A stretch of 64,000 nucleotides of DNA, taken from NCBI GenBank assembly GCA_037447655.1, contig JBBHKE010002248.1, positions 62,001 to 126,000 on the forward strand, read 5' to 3'. Every line of letters starts with the position of its first letter. The first letter of the stretch is position 1. The notes under the pieces were generated by a model that made no database searches, was not told the origin of the DNA, and saw nothing but the letters and a program-made list of their open reading frames with translations. This DNA is from Zygnema cylindricum. Lineage: Eukaryota; Streptophyta; Zygnematophyceae; Zygnematales; Zygnemataceae. Positions 38,791-51,645 of this stretch are shown piece after piece. The position numbers and the translations under genes were made by a program.

Positions 38791-39409
38791 TTTGTAAATA
38801 TTTACAACAATGTTTGTCCTATGTGTATTAATTATTAGTGTAGATCTATTCATTCTGACATATCACGAAGTATTCAGGTATACTCAAATTAATAGAGGTA
38901 GTTGATAGATTTCGTACGGCTGAAATGCCTCCGTACAGTCAGTAGTGAGCTCTAGTGTAAACTTGTAGGACTTAGTTTTTTTTGGATTTAGGGAACTTAT
39001 TGGACAAAAAACTGTTTTTGCTCTTTATGGGTAATTTTCAACTGAGGATTGCTCTCACGTGTATTGGCAAAATTATGTGTGTTCCTATTTTTAGCAATAT
39101 TGTGGCAAATTTGCAAACCTATTGTGTGTCTTTTTGCTTGGGACTTCATTGTGAAGTTGGTCAGATTTATCAAAGTTCTCGCAGACTGCTTTTCTGCAAC
39201 TTTTACTGGGTGGTTTGATAAGCCTATTTGGTTTTTTTATTTGATATTTTGTGGGAATACTAAGTGGCCTAAAAACTGTGTGTTCCAAAAGTTTCAGCCT
39301 GTTTTGGTAATTCTGTAGAATTCTGAGTGGACTCAAAGTAGGCTATTTTTGGGGTAGACTGTGGTTCTTCCGAGGGTTAATCCATGGCTGAAAATGGCTA
39401 TGGACGACA
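38791..39409. other. Unassigned DNA ahead of the element C LTR fragment
   Basis: No gene recognised. Parts (around 38930-38975) resemble copia LTR sequence (GTACAGTCAGTAGTGAG...GGACTTAG). Confidence 0.3.
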
Positions 39410-39492
39410 AATCGTACTATAGTAGATAGGGGTTGTGAGAGAGTAGGACTTAGCATTTTTGTGAAGACAGTCACCTCTCTCTTTGAGAGTTT
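39410..39492 (+). repeat. Left fragment of the element C 5' LTR
   Basis: GAGAGTAGGACTTAGC...CACCTCTCTCTTTGAGAGTTT, continued after element A at 52706 by GTATAAATTGGCATC. In the element B LTR the same two halves are contiguous. Confidence 0.7.
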
Positions 39493-40547
39493 TGTAGAAA
39501 TTAATGGTACATTAAAAGTATTTTCTAGGTCTAAATAGAAATATAGAAAGAAGCCGAGGCACTCTACCTCTAACTTCTCTCTCCAACTCTCTAACTTGTC
39601 GCAATCACTGAGAAATTGGAGAGGGAGCTAGAGCCATGTCTACCTAGGCTATCGAGAGGTTTACGGGAAATATATATTAGTTAGGGGTTTATTTAATAAA
39701 AGGTATGTGCCGGCCACAGGATTTGATCCTGGAACCTACTGACGGCAGACAGCCGGTAGCTGGTAGCCTTAGCCGTTAAGTCTTTAACTAATGTTACGTA
39801 CTATATGGTTTGATATTTAATTAAACATTATCAGGTAGGATAATTCATTTAACTGTAACTGTTTACGGAATACATAGATCCAGTAATATAACAGTACGGA
39901 TTACGGTACGGATAAGAAACCAATACCAGGCATTTATTTCTTTACTGAAACGAATACCGCGCATATATTTATTACGGCTACGATTAAATGTGAATTTAAT
40001 CGGACGGCCAGAATTAACGCAGAGAGATCGCGGAAGAGGATTTTTGCGGTTTTTGGTCATTGCCACATCGGATGACACGTGGCGGAATGACATTGGATCA
40101 CGTCATCTCCAAGGATTAAGGGAGCGAATCTGAACATACCACGTGTCGACATTCAGGCCATGTCGTTCAGTGTCCGTACATAAAGTACACCGGCACCTGT
40201 ACTTTTGTGTACGGAACTGTAATTTGATTGGCTCCGTACATCAGTAGATAGAGTCTTTGAGAGAGATAGGACTTAGAAAAATTAGGAGATAGGACCCTCT
40301 CTCCCACACAGCTTCTGTACAAAAGGTCAACTTTGACCCCTCATAACTTACTGCTTAGGGTAGCAAATTCGGAGATTCTTTTTGCTATCGACTCAGGGGA
40401 GTCTTGTCTTTACAGGGTGAAGGTGGTCAAAGTTATTGTCTGCTACGGTGGCAGTTGTTTTTTCTGAAACACAAAGGGGTAAAGGTTATCCTAGAGGCTT
40501 CTTGGAAGCTGTCCACTCTAAGGACTTATAGAGGTCTCAGAGTTTCA
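39493..40547 (+). repeat. Element A 5' LTR
   Basis: TGTAGAAATT...GTTTCA. It includes a tRNA-like block antisense (39710-39788), a G-box near 40078, GTAC motifs (about 40175-40213) and the CCAAT-type motif GATTGG (near 40226). Confidence 0.9.
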
Positions 40548-40562
40548 GGTTATGGGCCCCAC
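40548..40562 (+). promoter_or_regulatory. Element A primer binding site
   Basis: GGTTATGGGCCCCAC immediately after the LTR, one change from GGTTATGGGCCCACC, which is the reverse complement of the anticodon-arm sequence of plant initiator tRNA-Met (GGUGGGCCCAUAACC). Confidence 0.75.
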
Positions 40563-43500
40563 TCTACGTTACTAATATTTAATGTAACAGGCTTCATATA
40601 CTGGGAAAGTATGATGATACGAGCTCTATGCGAAAAAAGGTACTGGGGGATAGTGAGAAGACGGTTGGGGCGTCCATCAAGTCTTAGAATCCCTCTAGGG
40701 TTTAGAGGAAGCAGATTCACCAAGAAAGAGGATCCACCTTCAACGGAGGAAACAAAAGAATGAGAGGTGGTGGATAAAGGAAAGGAGAAGGAGGAGACCA
40801 CACCAATAGCAACTGGTTCGGCATTCATGTCACTTGTTTCGAGGAACAAAGAGAATGATACTCAAACCTGGGACTTCAACAATATGGCGGCAAAGCACTT
40901 CATCCTATGCCATCTCACTGAAGGACTTGCATGTCCTCATTTGCAGGTAGAAAGGGCATCCGATCTTTAGATGGCTCTCATAGAGATGTACCGAAGTGGT
41001 ACGATTCAGCAACAACAGTTGGTTGATCACAAAGTTAAGGAGTATGTATACAAAGGGGGGAAGATGTTGGATTTTTGCAATGAGCTTGCTACACTCTTCA
41101 TGGAGCTAGAGAGTGCGGGGAAAGATTTTAGTGAAAAAGAAAAGGTTAACTGTTTACTGATGAAGTTACCCGATGAGTTCGAGAACATAGTCAACCGTGT
41201 GCAGGACTTGTCGGACTCAAGGTGGATATGGAACTCAGTGGTAGGGATGATTCTCGTTCGAGAGAATACGATTGAGATCCGAAGGGGAGGAAAGAGTGGC
41301 CAAGCCTTGACAACTGCGACCGATTGGAGGAAGAAGGATTCCCGGAAACCGGTCGGAAACTATGGGGGGAGGGAGCAGAAAAATCAGACCGACGAGTTCG
41401 GACCAAGGGCTCCCAAAGGTTTATGTCATTTTTGTAAGAAACCTGGGCACTATATGGCAGAGTGCACTAAGCTAACCGAGCTTCGGTTAAAAGAGGGGCA
41501 GACCGGTGGTACCCCGAGAGGAAAGAAAAAGGCCTTTGTGACACAAGTTCATGAGGCGGAATGCGAGGACGAGGACGATGAGCTTCTTTTGGATGAGGAG
41601 TTGGAGGCGAAAAACGAGGTCGAAATACCACGAAGGCAGAAATGTGCTTACGGTGGATTCAAAGGTGAAGCAGGCTGGATTGTAGATTCAGGTGTCTCCA
41701 TGCACATGTGTAAGGATAGGCACCTGTTCACTAAGATAAGAAAGATTCCCATCGTAGAGATAGAGTACGGGGATGGAAGGATAGTCACCACTACTCTTGT
41801 AGGATCGGTAGATTTGAAAGTGTTAGTAGTCGGAAAGACATCCATAGTAACATTCTCCGATGTATTGTTTATTCCGGAGCTGAACAAAAACCTCATCTCT
41901 ACATCCGTATTAGATGATAAGGGTTTTTTTACTAGCACTAGGGAAGGAGTCTTTACTGCTAGTTTTGAGGAGGATGTCTATTTCATTGCTGAGAAAGGTA
42001 GCCATGGGATGTTTAGGCTGGTTTTAAGTAATGAAAAGAAGAAACTTTATTATGCTGGTGTTCATGATATTATGATGTGGCATAAGAGGCTTGGGCATGT
42101 GAATCTAGACAAGTTAAGAGAGATGAAAAAGATGGGAGTGGTGGAAGGGATTAAGTTTAGTGAGAATGATAATATAAGTGATTGTAGTGGATGTGCTCAA
42201 GGTAAAACACACAGATTACCCTTTCCTAAAACAGCCACCTATAAGGGAGAAAAAATTCTAGATCTAGTACACACAGATATTTGGGGACCAGCTAAAGTGC
42301 CCTCACCGGGGGGGAAGAGATTTATGATGACTATCACTGATGATTGGTCTCGGTATTCGCGAGTGTATTTTTTGAAAAACAAGTCCGAAGCTCAGGATTG
42401 TTTTAGACAATATAAAGTATGGAGCGAAAAATTTCATGAAACTTCAATCAAGAGAATAAGGAGTGACAATGGTGGAGAGTATACTTCTAACCAGTTTGAA
42501 AATTTTCTGAGAGAAGATGGGGTTCAACACCAAAAGATAGTTCTAGAAAACCTGGAACAGAATGGGGTAGCTGAAAGGTTAAATAGAACACTAAGTGATA
42601 GTGCTAGACGTATGTTGTCAGATAAGAAGATAGGAAAAAGGTTTTGGGCAGAAGCAATGAATTGTGCTAATTACCTAAAAAATAGGGTTCTTACTTTAGC
42701 TATAAAAGATCAAACACCTTATGAGAGATGGAGAGGCCGGAAACCAGACTTATCTCACTTAAAGGTTTTCGGCAGTCAAGTATTCAGTCTAGATATTGAT
42801 CGGTCCAATTGTAAGCTAGATCCTAAAGGAAAACCGGGATACTTATTAGGATATGATGAGTATGTTAAAGGATATAGAGTTTATGATCTAAAAAGAGAAG
42901 ACATAATCTTAGTAAAGCATCTAGTAGTTATGGATGAAGGAAAGTCTGTGGATCCCTTCAAATATACAAAGTCAGTAAAAATCAGATTTGAGTCAGAAAA
43001 TTCCGATGACTTTGAGCTTTCTAACTATCCAGCTTTTAGAAAAGATGACATTCTTGCAGGTACAAATCAGACCGAAAAGGACTCGGCTGTGGAAACTCCA
43101 GTGACAACTCTACCCGAAGCGGAAGACGTGGTGGAAATATATTCAGAATGAAGGGATAGGGGAGAAGCCGAGATTGTTCGAAAGAACCCACGAGAACCAT
43201 CTATTCCAGCCACAGATTTTGAGGGGGGAAGGAGAAGTAACAAAAGATTGCAAGAAAAACAGGTTAATAACAAGGTAACTAAACTATCTTATCAAGATGA
43301 ACCTCAAACTGATAGAGAGGCGATGAATTGTCCAAAAAGAAATCGGTGGAAGACAGCCATCAATGAGGAGATGGCCTCAATTATGGCAGCCGATACTTGG
43401 AAGCTGGTGAAATGTCCACCTTACCGAAAACCAATTGGTTGTAAGTGGGTTTTCAAATTAAAACTGAACCCAGATAACACAATCGAGCGCTACAATGCCC

Positions 43501-44553
43501 TATTAGTGGCAAAGGGATTTACACAAAAAAAGGGAATTGACTAAGAGGAAACCTTTGCCCCGGTGGTCAGATTTCCCTCCGTCTGCATACTTCTTAGCCT
43601 GGCAGCAGCGAAAGACATGGAAGTGAACTAGATGGACATCAAGATAGCCTTTTTGCATGGAGAATTGGAAGAAAAGATCTTCATGTGACAACCCGAAGGG
43701 TTTGTAGAGGAAGGAGAGGAGAGTAAGGTATGCCGGCTGATTAAATCTCTTTATGGTTTGAAATAGGCACCTCGATAGTACAATAAGAAGCTTGATGAGT
43801 TTCTTACCGGTCAAGGATATATGCGGATCAGCTCAGATCACTCAATCTATGTTTTCGATGATGAGGAATGTTTTATATTTATTGCAATTTATGTTGATGA
43901 TTTGCTTGTTTTAAGTAAATCAATGGAAAAAATTAATAAATTGAAAACCGATCTTAAAGGGAGATTTGAAATGAAGGATATGGGGGAAGCAAAATATATT
44001 TTGGGAATTCAAGTAGAGAGAGACTGAAAAAGAAAAAAATATAAGATTGACTCAAAAAGAAGCAATAAGGAACATGGTTGAAAAATTTCAAATGGATAAA
44101 CCTAAGAGTTGTACAACTCCAATGGAGTTGAAGAAGGGAAGTGAGGGGGGTGAGAAAGAAGGAGTCATAGTCTTAAACGAGGAATTATCTCATTAAGAAC
44201 AGAAGTTCATGCAGACTATTCCTTTCAGGCAAGTAGTGGGAAGTCTAATCTATTTTATGAATTATACCTAGCCGGATTTGGTTGCAGCTGTAGGAGTGCT
44301 GAGTAGAAGTCTAAATGATCCCACTAAGAGGGATTGGGAGGCAGCTAAGAGAGTCCTTAGATATTTGATAGGAACTAGGGATCTATGGTTGCATTTGGCT
44401 GGGGAGAATACTGACATCACTACTTGGAGTGATGCCAGTTATGGTGATGCTCCGATGAGGAGATGCACTTCTGGATATGTATTATATGTGGGTGATTGGG
44501 CTTGCTTTTGGAGTAGCAAACAACAAAAAGTTATTGCTCAGTCCACCATGGAG
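40552..44553 (+). pseudogene. Element A Gag-Pol polyprotein, broken
   Basis: Start codon at 40552 lies in the primer site; a 1-base deletion soon after shifts it out of the main frame, which is entered at 40611 (MMIRALCEKRYWG). Stops occur near 40761 and 40968, then 40971-43151 is open for 726 aa. In that stretch: Gag body; CCHC knuckle CHFCKKPGHYMAEC (residues 152-165, intact); acidic linker; protease DSGVS (239-243, family DSGAS); pre-integrase MMWHKRLGHVNL; integrase with LVHTDIWGP, RSDNGGEY and AERLNR. RT continues 43248-44027 (CKWVFKLKLNPDN, YVDDLLVLSK) with several stops, then RNase H (TTWSDASYGD) in a shifted frame from 44278. The frame is cut by element B at 44558 and resumes at 51305. 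Confidence 0.9.
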
Positions 44554-44558
44554 GAAGA
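44554..44558. repeat. Target duplication of element B (left)
   Basis: GAAGA; the right copy AAAGA is at 51300-51304, differing by one base. Confidence 0.75.
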
Positions 44559-45596
44559 TGCAATTCTGTGTCCTCCATTGGACTACAAAATACAAGAAGC
44601 CTCTAGATAATATTTACCTAACCCACTTTAATCCACGACCACTTCTATCCAAGAAGGCAAACTAACAATTTGACTGCACCCCTGTGCAGCCTGGACTCCC
44701 CTGAGTCCGTAGCAAAAAGAATCACTAAAAACAGCCAACCAGCCGATAAGTTATGAGGCAGTAAAAATGCCAATTTGTACAAACTCTCAAAGGGAGAGGT
44801 GACTACCTACCAAAATTTTCTAAGTCCTGATTCTCTCTAATAACTCCTATCTACTGAACTACGGACCAATCAAATTACTGTATCGTACACAAAAAGTACT
44901 ACTGCCGATGTACCTTTTGTAGGGCCTATGTACAATAAGGCTATTAAGTGGACGCGTGTCCGCTTTCCACTCGTCCGTACGTTCTTCGGAATTCCTATGA
45001 CCGAATGTCATCTCTCCACGTGGCTCCAGGTTATGCCACGTCACAAAACGCCAAAGTGACCACTCGGGATTTCGGCGATGATGTGCGCCGTTGGATTTTA
45101 TGCGAAACGCAATCTTAGCCGTGATAAATACTTGCGCGACATTTGTTCCGATGTCGAAATAAAATGCGTGGTATCCGTTTTGAATTAGCGTCGTACGACG
45201 TACTTTATATAACTGAATCTATGTACGCCGTATACAGTTCTAGTTAAATGAATTTTATCCACTCGAACTAAATATATATCTATCACATACCATAGCACTT
45301 AGCATTGGTCCTAGTCTATTAGGATAAAGCTGACCGTTACCGGTCAACTTGACGAACCGCAGGTACCGGGATCAAATTTCTGGTCCGTCAAGTATATTTT
45401 TAGTAACCTACTTAAAATAGTTGTATGTTGAACTAAGGTAGCCATGGATCAACCTCTCTCTCTTACCTTCAGTGACTACAACAAGTATGGGGGCTAGAGA
45501 GCGGAGGTGGAGGGAGGTTGTCCGTCCTTTTTCTTTTCCTTTTATAAAAACATATTTAAACCTAGAAAATACTATAGAAATCTATAAATTTCAACA
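44559..45596 (-). repeat. Element B 3' LTR
   Basis: 1038 bp, same length as its partner. G-box CCACGTGG near 45016; GTAC motifs 44886-44932; tRNA-like block on the plus strand (45321-45392). Confidence 0.9.
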
Positions 45597-45609
45597 CTCC
45601 CCTTATTTT

Positions 45610-48600
45610 CTAGTCTAATTTTAATTTTTCTTTCAACCCGCATTTTTCCCGACAATATTTTAGTTTAGGAGAGGGCACAGGTTTGATCATCATGTCAGCC
45701 ACCATTTCTTCATCAGGTGTATACACAAGATTTAGAATTTTATTTTCAACTTTTTCTCTTACGAAGCTTAATCTTATGTCCATATGTTTTGCTTTCAAAT
45801 GGTGTTTTGGATTGGCTGCAATTGCGATTACAGCTTTGTTATCGCAAAAGATTTCATGCACTCCCTCCTTCATAAATCCTAGTTATTGTAACAATGATTT
45901 CACCCACATTAGTTCTTTTACAGCAAAACAAGACGCCATATACTCAGCCTCCATAGTAGACTGAGCAACCACCTTTTGTTGCTTAGTGCTCCAACAACAA
46001 ACACCTTCCCCCACATATAAAACATATCTAGAAGTGCATCTTCTCATAGGTGCATCCCCATAACTGGCGTCACTCCAAGTGGTGATATCAATGTGCTCCC
46101 TCCCCAAATGCAACCATAATTCTCTGGTTCCAACCAGATATCTCATGACTCTCATGGTTGCCTCCCAGTCTCTCTTCCTAGGATCATTAAGACTCCTACT
46201 GAGTACTCCAACTGCTGCCGCTATGTCCGGCTTGGTACAGTTCATAAAATAGATTAAGTTTCCTACGACCTGTCTATAAGGGATAGACTTCATGAAATCT
46301 CTCTCCTCTGGACTCATTTGATCCTCTAAGATCATCACTCCTCCTTCTACACTCCCATCACTTACTTTTTTCAAGTCCATGGGAGTGGTACAACTGTTTG
46401 CATTTTCCATCTGGAATTTCTCAAGCATATTACCTATTGCTTCTTTCTGAGTAACTCTGATAATATTCTTCCCCCTATCTCTCTCCATTTGGATCCCCAA
46501 AATATATTTTGCCTCGCCTAAATCCTTCATATCAAATATGCCCCTAAGATCTTTCTTTAGCCTATTGATATTCTCCAAAGACTTACTTAACACAAGCAGA
46601 TCATCCACATAAATTGCAATAAAAATGACACCATTCTCATCTTCAAACATATAGATAGAATGGTTAGAGCTGATCCGGATATATCACAGATCGGTGAGAA
46701 ACTCATCTAGTTTTTTATTCCACTGTCGGGGAGCCTGTTTCAGTCCATATAAGGAATTTATGAGCTTGCAGACTTTGCTCTCTTCTCCTTCTTCCACAAA
46801 CCCCTCGGGTTGCCTCATAAAAATTTCTTCCTCTAACTCACCATTAAGAAAAAGCAGTCTTAATGTCCATCTGGTGTATTTCCATATCTTGCGCTGCGGC
46901 CAGACTGGGGAGAATCCTTACCGATGGGAACCAACAACTGGAGCAAAGGTCTCCTCATAGTCAATCCCCTCTTTTTGGGTGAACCCCTTCGCTACCAATC
47001 GAGCCTTATACCTCTCAATTGTATTATCTGGGTTTAGTTTTAGTTTAAATACCCATTTACATCCAATAGTTTTTCTGTCTGGAGGGCAATCCGCTAGTTC
47101 CCAAGTATTTGCTTCCATGATAGAAGTCATCTCATCATTTATGGCTCTAATCCATCTTTCTTTCTCTGGACTATTCACTTCCTCTAAGTAAGACTGAGGC
47201 TCATCTGGGTGAGATAGCTTAGTTACCTTATGGGCAGCTTATTTTTCCTGTATCCTTTTGCTGCTCGTCCTTCCTCCCTCAAACTCCAAAGCTGGAATGG
47301 ATGGAAGTCTTGGATTTCTTTTCTCTGTCTCATCGGCTCCCCTGTCCATAGAAACCGGTTCTTGTCCCGCTTCTTCTATCTCCTCGAATTCCATAGGAGT
47401 ATGTGAGGTTTCCGGTGAGTCTCCTGTATCTTGGATCTCCCCTGAATCTGTAATCACGGTTTCATTCATGTCCCTTTCGAGAACGACCGAATTCTCATCA
47501 CTTTCGGACTCAAATCAGATCCTTATCTTCTTTGTATATTTAAAGGGGTCAAATGACTTCCCTTCATCCATGACAACTAAGTGTTTGACCAGAATGATAT
47601 CTTTATTTGCTAAGTCATAGACTCTTTATCCCTTAACATCCTCATCATATCCCACAATGTATCCAGGTTTTCCCTTAGCATCTAGTTTCCAGTTTTTCCT
47701 ATCCGTGTCAAGACTGTAAACTTGGCTACCAAATACTTTAAGGTGTGAGATATCTGGTTTCCTTCCAACCCATCACTCATAAGGTGTCACTCCCTTTATA
47801 GCTGAGGTAAGGACTCTATTCTTAATGTAGTTGGCACAGTTCATTGCTTCTGCCCAAAATCTCTTTCCTATTATCTTGTCGGCCAACATACTGCGTACAC
47901 TATCTCCTAATGTTCGATTTGCCCAAAATCTCTTTCCTATTTTCTTGTCGGCCAACATACTGCGTACTCTATCTCCAAATGTTCGATTTAACCTCTCAGC
48001 TACGCCATTTTGTTTCGGGTTATATGGTACAGTTTTTTGGTGGTTCACTCCCTCATCTCTCATATATTCCTCAAACTCGTTAGAGGTATATTCCCCCCCA
48101 TTATCACTCATTATCCTCTTAATGGGGGTTTTATGCAACTTCTCACTCCAAGCTTTATATTCTTTGAAGTAAGTTGATGCTTCAGACTTTGTTTTCAGAA
48201 AATAGACTCTAGAGTATCTAGACCTGTCATCAGTTATGGTCATCATGAACCTCTTTCCTCCAACTGAAGGTACTTTTGCAGGTCCCCAAATATCTGTGTG
48301 GACCAAATCTAACACTTTCTCACCTATGTATGTGGCAGCTTTGGAAAAGGGAAGTCTGTGAGCCTTACTTTAAGCACAACCACTACAATCATCCATCATT
48401 TCATTATCCCCAAACTGAATGCCATCCACTACCCCAAGCTTTTTCATTTTCCTCAACCTATCAAAATGCAAATGCCCCAACCGCTTATGCCAAATCATCA
48501 CCTTAGGAACACCAACATAGTAAGCATTCTTGTTTTCATTACTCAGGTTAAGCCTAAACATTCCTTGGCTACCCTTATCTGCTGTGAAGTAAACTTCATT

Positions 48601-50004
48601 CCCATACTTAGCTGTAAAGACTCCCTTTCTGGTGAAGGTATCAAACTCTTTGTCATCTAACACAGACGTAGAGACAAGGTTTTTACTCAGCTGTGGAATG
48701 TAAAGTACATCTGAGAATGTAAGTATAGAAGTCTTACCCTCCACTAAGACTTTCAGATCTACTAATCCCACTAGATCTGTAGTAACCACTCTCCCATCCC
48801 CATACTCTATCTCTACAGTAGGAATCTTTCTTAACTTAGTGAAGAGTTCTTTATCACGACACATATGCATGGATGCACCTGAGTCGATGATCCATCCTTC
48901 CTGTGGAGCTTCCTGAATTTCTCGAAGGGCACACTTCTGCCTTTGAGGGATCTCCTTCTCTTCCAAACTCTCGTCAAGAAAAAGCTCCCCATCCTCCTCA
49001 GAGGACTCATCCTCGGTTTCTCCTGACACTTTTGTAACCACAAGTGCCTTTTTCTTCCCTCCGAAAGAACCTCCTCCACGGTTCTCTTGGAGCCTCAGCT
49101 CTGATAGCTTGACACAATCTGCAATAAAGTTTCCCGAATTTTTGCAATAATGATAAAGACCCTTTGGGGGCCTCTGTGCCCTAGAATGATCTCTTTCCCC
49201 TCTATAAGGTTTCTTTGGGTCCTTCCCCCATCGGTCCCCTCCTGCTGCTAGAGCTTGAATGCTCATTCCTCCTCTCCTAATCTCCATTGTGTTTTCATGC
49301 ACAAGTATCATCCTGACTACTGTGTTCCATTTCCATGAACTATTAGGCAATCCATGTACTCGGTACACTATGTTTTCGAACTCATCTGGTGATTTCATGA
49401 TAAGGGTGTTAACTTTCATTTTCATTGTACCTGTCCACCCGGCACTTTCCATTTCCATATACAAACAAGAAAGATCATTACAGTAATCTAACATCTTTCC
49501 TCCTTTGTAATTGTAACTCAATAGCTTTTGCTCTGCCAACTGGAGCTCCTGAATAGTTCCAGCTCTATAAATCTCCACAAACCTCTCCCACAACTCCTCG
49601 GCCTTGTAAATGTGAAGATGAGGAGTGGCCAAACCTTAAGTGAGGTGCCTCATTATGAAGTTCTTGGCAGCCATGTTTACATCCTCCCACATTTGAGTAT
49701 CGTTCTCCACGGTCTTCACAGTCGCCGCTCCCGATACTCTGGCAATAGGAGTGAGGGGTGTCTCCTTCCCTTTTTCCTTTTCGGACACATTGCTGTCCCC
49801 ATCATCTGCCTCCTCCGCTGAGGCAGCCGTTGTTGTAGAAAACCTTACTCCCCCAAATCCTGGTGGAGTTCCTGAAGGTGGACGTTTCACTTGTCCATTG
49901 ACAATACCCCAGTATCATTTTTCACACAAAGCTGCCATCATCATGGCTTCCCAATAGATGAACCCAGATCCATTGAAGGTGGGCACCCTAGGGGGTGGGC
50001 CCAT
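45610..50004 (-). pseudogene. Element B Gag-Pol polyprotein: one frame with nonsense mutations
   Basis: From the ATG in the proximal primer site (50004) to TAG at 45610 one frame holds about 1,464 codons. The open pieces (49890-49636, 49632-48370, 48315-47773, 47469-47239, 47178-46918, 46650-45883, 45873-45610) share a frame, so decay is mostly by stops; for example CSGCA-stop near 48370 where A has CSGCAQ. Domains: Gag; degenerate knuckle YHYCKNSGNFIADC (first Cys and the His lost); protease DSGASMHM; pre-integrase IWHKRLGHLHF; integrase HTDIWGP and SDNGGEY with a 69-bp internal duplication; RT with FIAIYVDDLLVLSK; RNase H with TTWSDASYGD, CDNKAVIAIA and KHMDIRLSF. Confidence 0.92.
47870..48010 (-). 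repeat. In-frame 69-bp duplication in element B integrase
   Basis: NRTFGDRVRSMLADKKIGKR followed by FWA, then NRTLGDSVRSMLADKIIGKR. The single copy in element A reads NRTLSDSARRMLSDKKIGKR. The repeat is a multiple of three, so the frame is kept. Confidence 0.9.
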
Positions 50005-50008
50005 AACC
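49994..50008 (-). promoter_or_regulatory. Element B proximal primer binding site (duplicate)
   Basis: On the minus strand GGTTATGGGCCCACC, an exact 15-base match to the complement of the initiator tRNA-Met anticodon arm. It is next to the LTR fragment ending at 50009 and encodes the Met-Gly-Pro start of the Gag frame. Confidence 0.8.
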
Positions 50009-50261
50009 TGCAATTATGTGTCCTCCATTGGACTACAAAATACAGGAAGCCTCTAGATAGTATTTAACTAACCCACTTTAAGCCACGACCACTTCTATCC
50101 AAAAAGGCAAACTGGCAATTTGACTGCACCCATGTGCAACCAGGACTCCCCTAAGTATACCCCAGTATCGTTTTTCACACAAAGCTCCCATCATCATGGC
50201 TTCCCAATAGATGAACCCAAATCCATTGAAGGTGGGCACCCTAGAGTGTGGGCCCATAACT
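50009..50261 (-). repeat. Duplicated LTR end, primer site and gag leader in element B
   Basis: 50009-50157 repeats the last 150 bases of the LTR (compare 50262-50410). 50158-50261 repeats the primer site and the first 100 bases of gag (compare 49910-50008). So the element has two primer sites: 49994-50008, and about 50247-50261 with small changes. Confidence 0.85.
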
Positions 50262-51299
50262 TGCAATTCTGTGTCCTCCATTGGACTACAGAGTACAAGA
50301 ACCCTCTAGATAGTATTTAACTAACCCACTTTAAGCCACGACCACTTCTGCCCAAAAAAGCAAACAGACAATTTGACTGCACCCCTGTGCAGCCTGGACT
50401 CCCCTGAGTCCGTAGCAAAAGGAATCAGTGAAAATGGCCAACCAGCCGATAAGTTATGAGGCAGTAAAAATGCCAATTTGTTCAAACTCTCAAAGGGAGA
50501 GGTGACTAGCTACCAAAATTTTCTAACTCCTAATTCTCTCTAATAACTCCTTCTACTGAAGTACCGACCAATCAGATTACTGTATCGTACACAAAAAGTA
50601 CTACTGCCGATGTACCTTTTGTACGGCCTATGTACGACAAGGCTATTAAGTGGACGCGTGTCCGCTTTTCACTCGTCCGTACGTTCCTCGAAATTCCTAT
50701 GACCGAATGTCATCTCTCCACGTGGCTCCAGGTCATGCCACGTCACAAATCGCCAAAGTGACCACTCCGGGATTTTGGCGATGATGTGCGCCGTTGGATT
50801 TTATGCGAGACGCAATCTTAGCTGTAATAAATACTTGCGCGACATTTGTTCCGATGTCGAAATAAAATGCGTGGTATCCGTTTTGAATTAGCGTCGTACG
50901 ACGTACTTTATATAACTGAATCTATATACGCCGTATACAATTCTAGTTAAATGAATTTTATCCACTCCAACTAAATATATATCTATCACATACCATAGCA
51001 ATTAGCATTGGTCCTAGTCTATTAGGATAAAGCTGACCGTTACCGGTCAACTTGACGAACCGCAGGTACCGGGATCAAATCTCTGGTCCGTAAAGTATAA
51101 TTTTAGTAACCTACTAAAAATAGCTGTCTGTTGAACCAAGGCAGCCATGGATCAACCTCTCTCTCTTACCTTCAGTGACTACAACAAGTATGGGGGCTAG
51201 AGAGCGGAGATGGAGGCAGGCTGTCCGTCTTTTTTCTTTTCCATTTATAAAAACATATTTAAACCTAGAAAATACTCTAGAAATCTATAAATTTCAACA
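50262..51299 (-). repeat. Element B 5' LTR
   Basis: TGTTGAAATT (minus strand) to TTGCA; 1038 bp. It contains a tRNA-like block (51023-51095), a G-box near 50718 and GTAC motifs at 50588-50636. Confidence 0.9.
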
Positions 51300-51304
51300 A
51301 AAGA

Positions 51305-51630
51305 GTATATGGCCTCTTGCTCTGCTGTAAAAGAATTGATGCGGGTAAAGTCTTTGCTTGGTGAGCTTGGTCACCTTAAGAGTGGTGTGCATAAATTTTT
51401 TAGTGATAATCAGGTAGCAATCGCTATTTCTGCCAATTCTAAACATCATTTTAAAGCCAAACACATAGACATCAGACTCAGCTTTGTTAGAGAGAAAGTA
51501 GAAAACAAAATAATCAGTTTGGAGTACCAACCAAATTGTGAGATGGTAGCAAATATGACGACCAAACCTGTGCCTTCCCCCAAGCTAATTTTGTGCAGGG
51601 AGAAGTGTGGTTTGAAATTAAAGATTGACT
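51305..51630 (+). pseudogene. Element A RNase H C-terminus
   Basis: Continues the A polyprotein after element B: EYMASCSAVKELMRVKSLLG, FSDNQVAIAISANSKHHFKA, KHIDIRLSFVREKVENK, ending at a TAG 15 bases before the 3' LTR. Residues typical of Ty1/copia RNase H (SDNQ, DIR) are present. Confidence 0.88.
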
Positions 51631-51645
51631 AGAAAAAAAGGGGAG

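Larger units (their letters stand above)
44559..51299 (-). mobile_element. Copia element B, full length, nested in the RNase H region of A
   Basis: Minus-strand element: 5' LTR 51299-50262 and 3' LTR 45596-44559, both 1038 bp. A polypurine tract (TAAGGGGAG on the minus strand) lies at about 45605-45597. Single polyprotein frame between them, with nonsense mutations. It is flanked by near-identical 5-bp target duplications. Because it interrupts A, it inserted later than A. A partial duplication of LTR end, primer site and gag leader lies at 50009-50261. Confidence 0.93.

Noticed and set aside
40404-40610. Element A Gag starting inside the 5' LTR
   Set aside because: The open frame runs back into LTR sequence by chance; family comparison places the start at the primer-site ATG.
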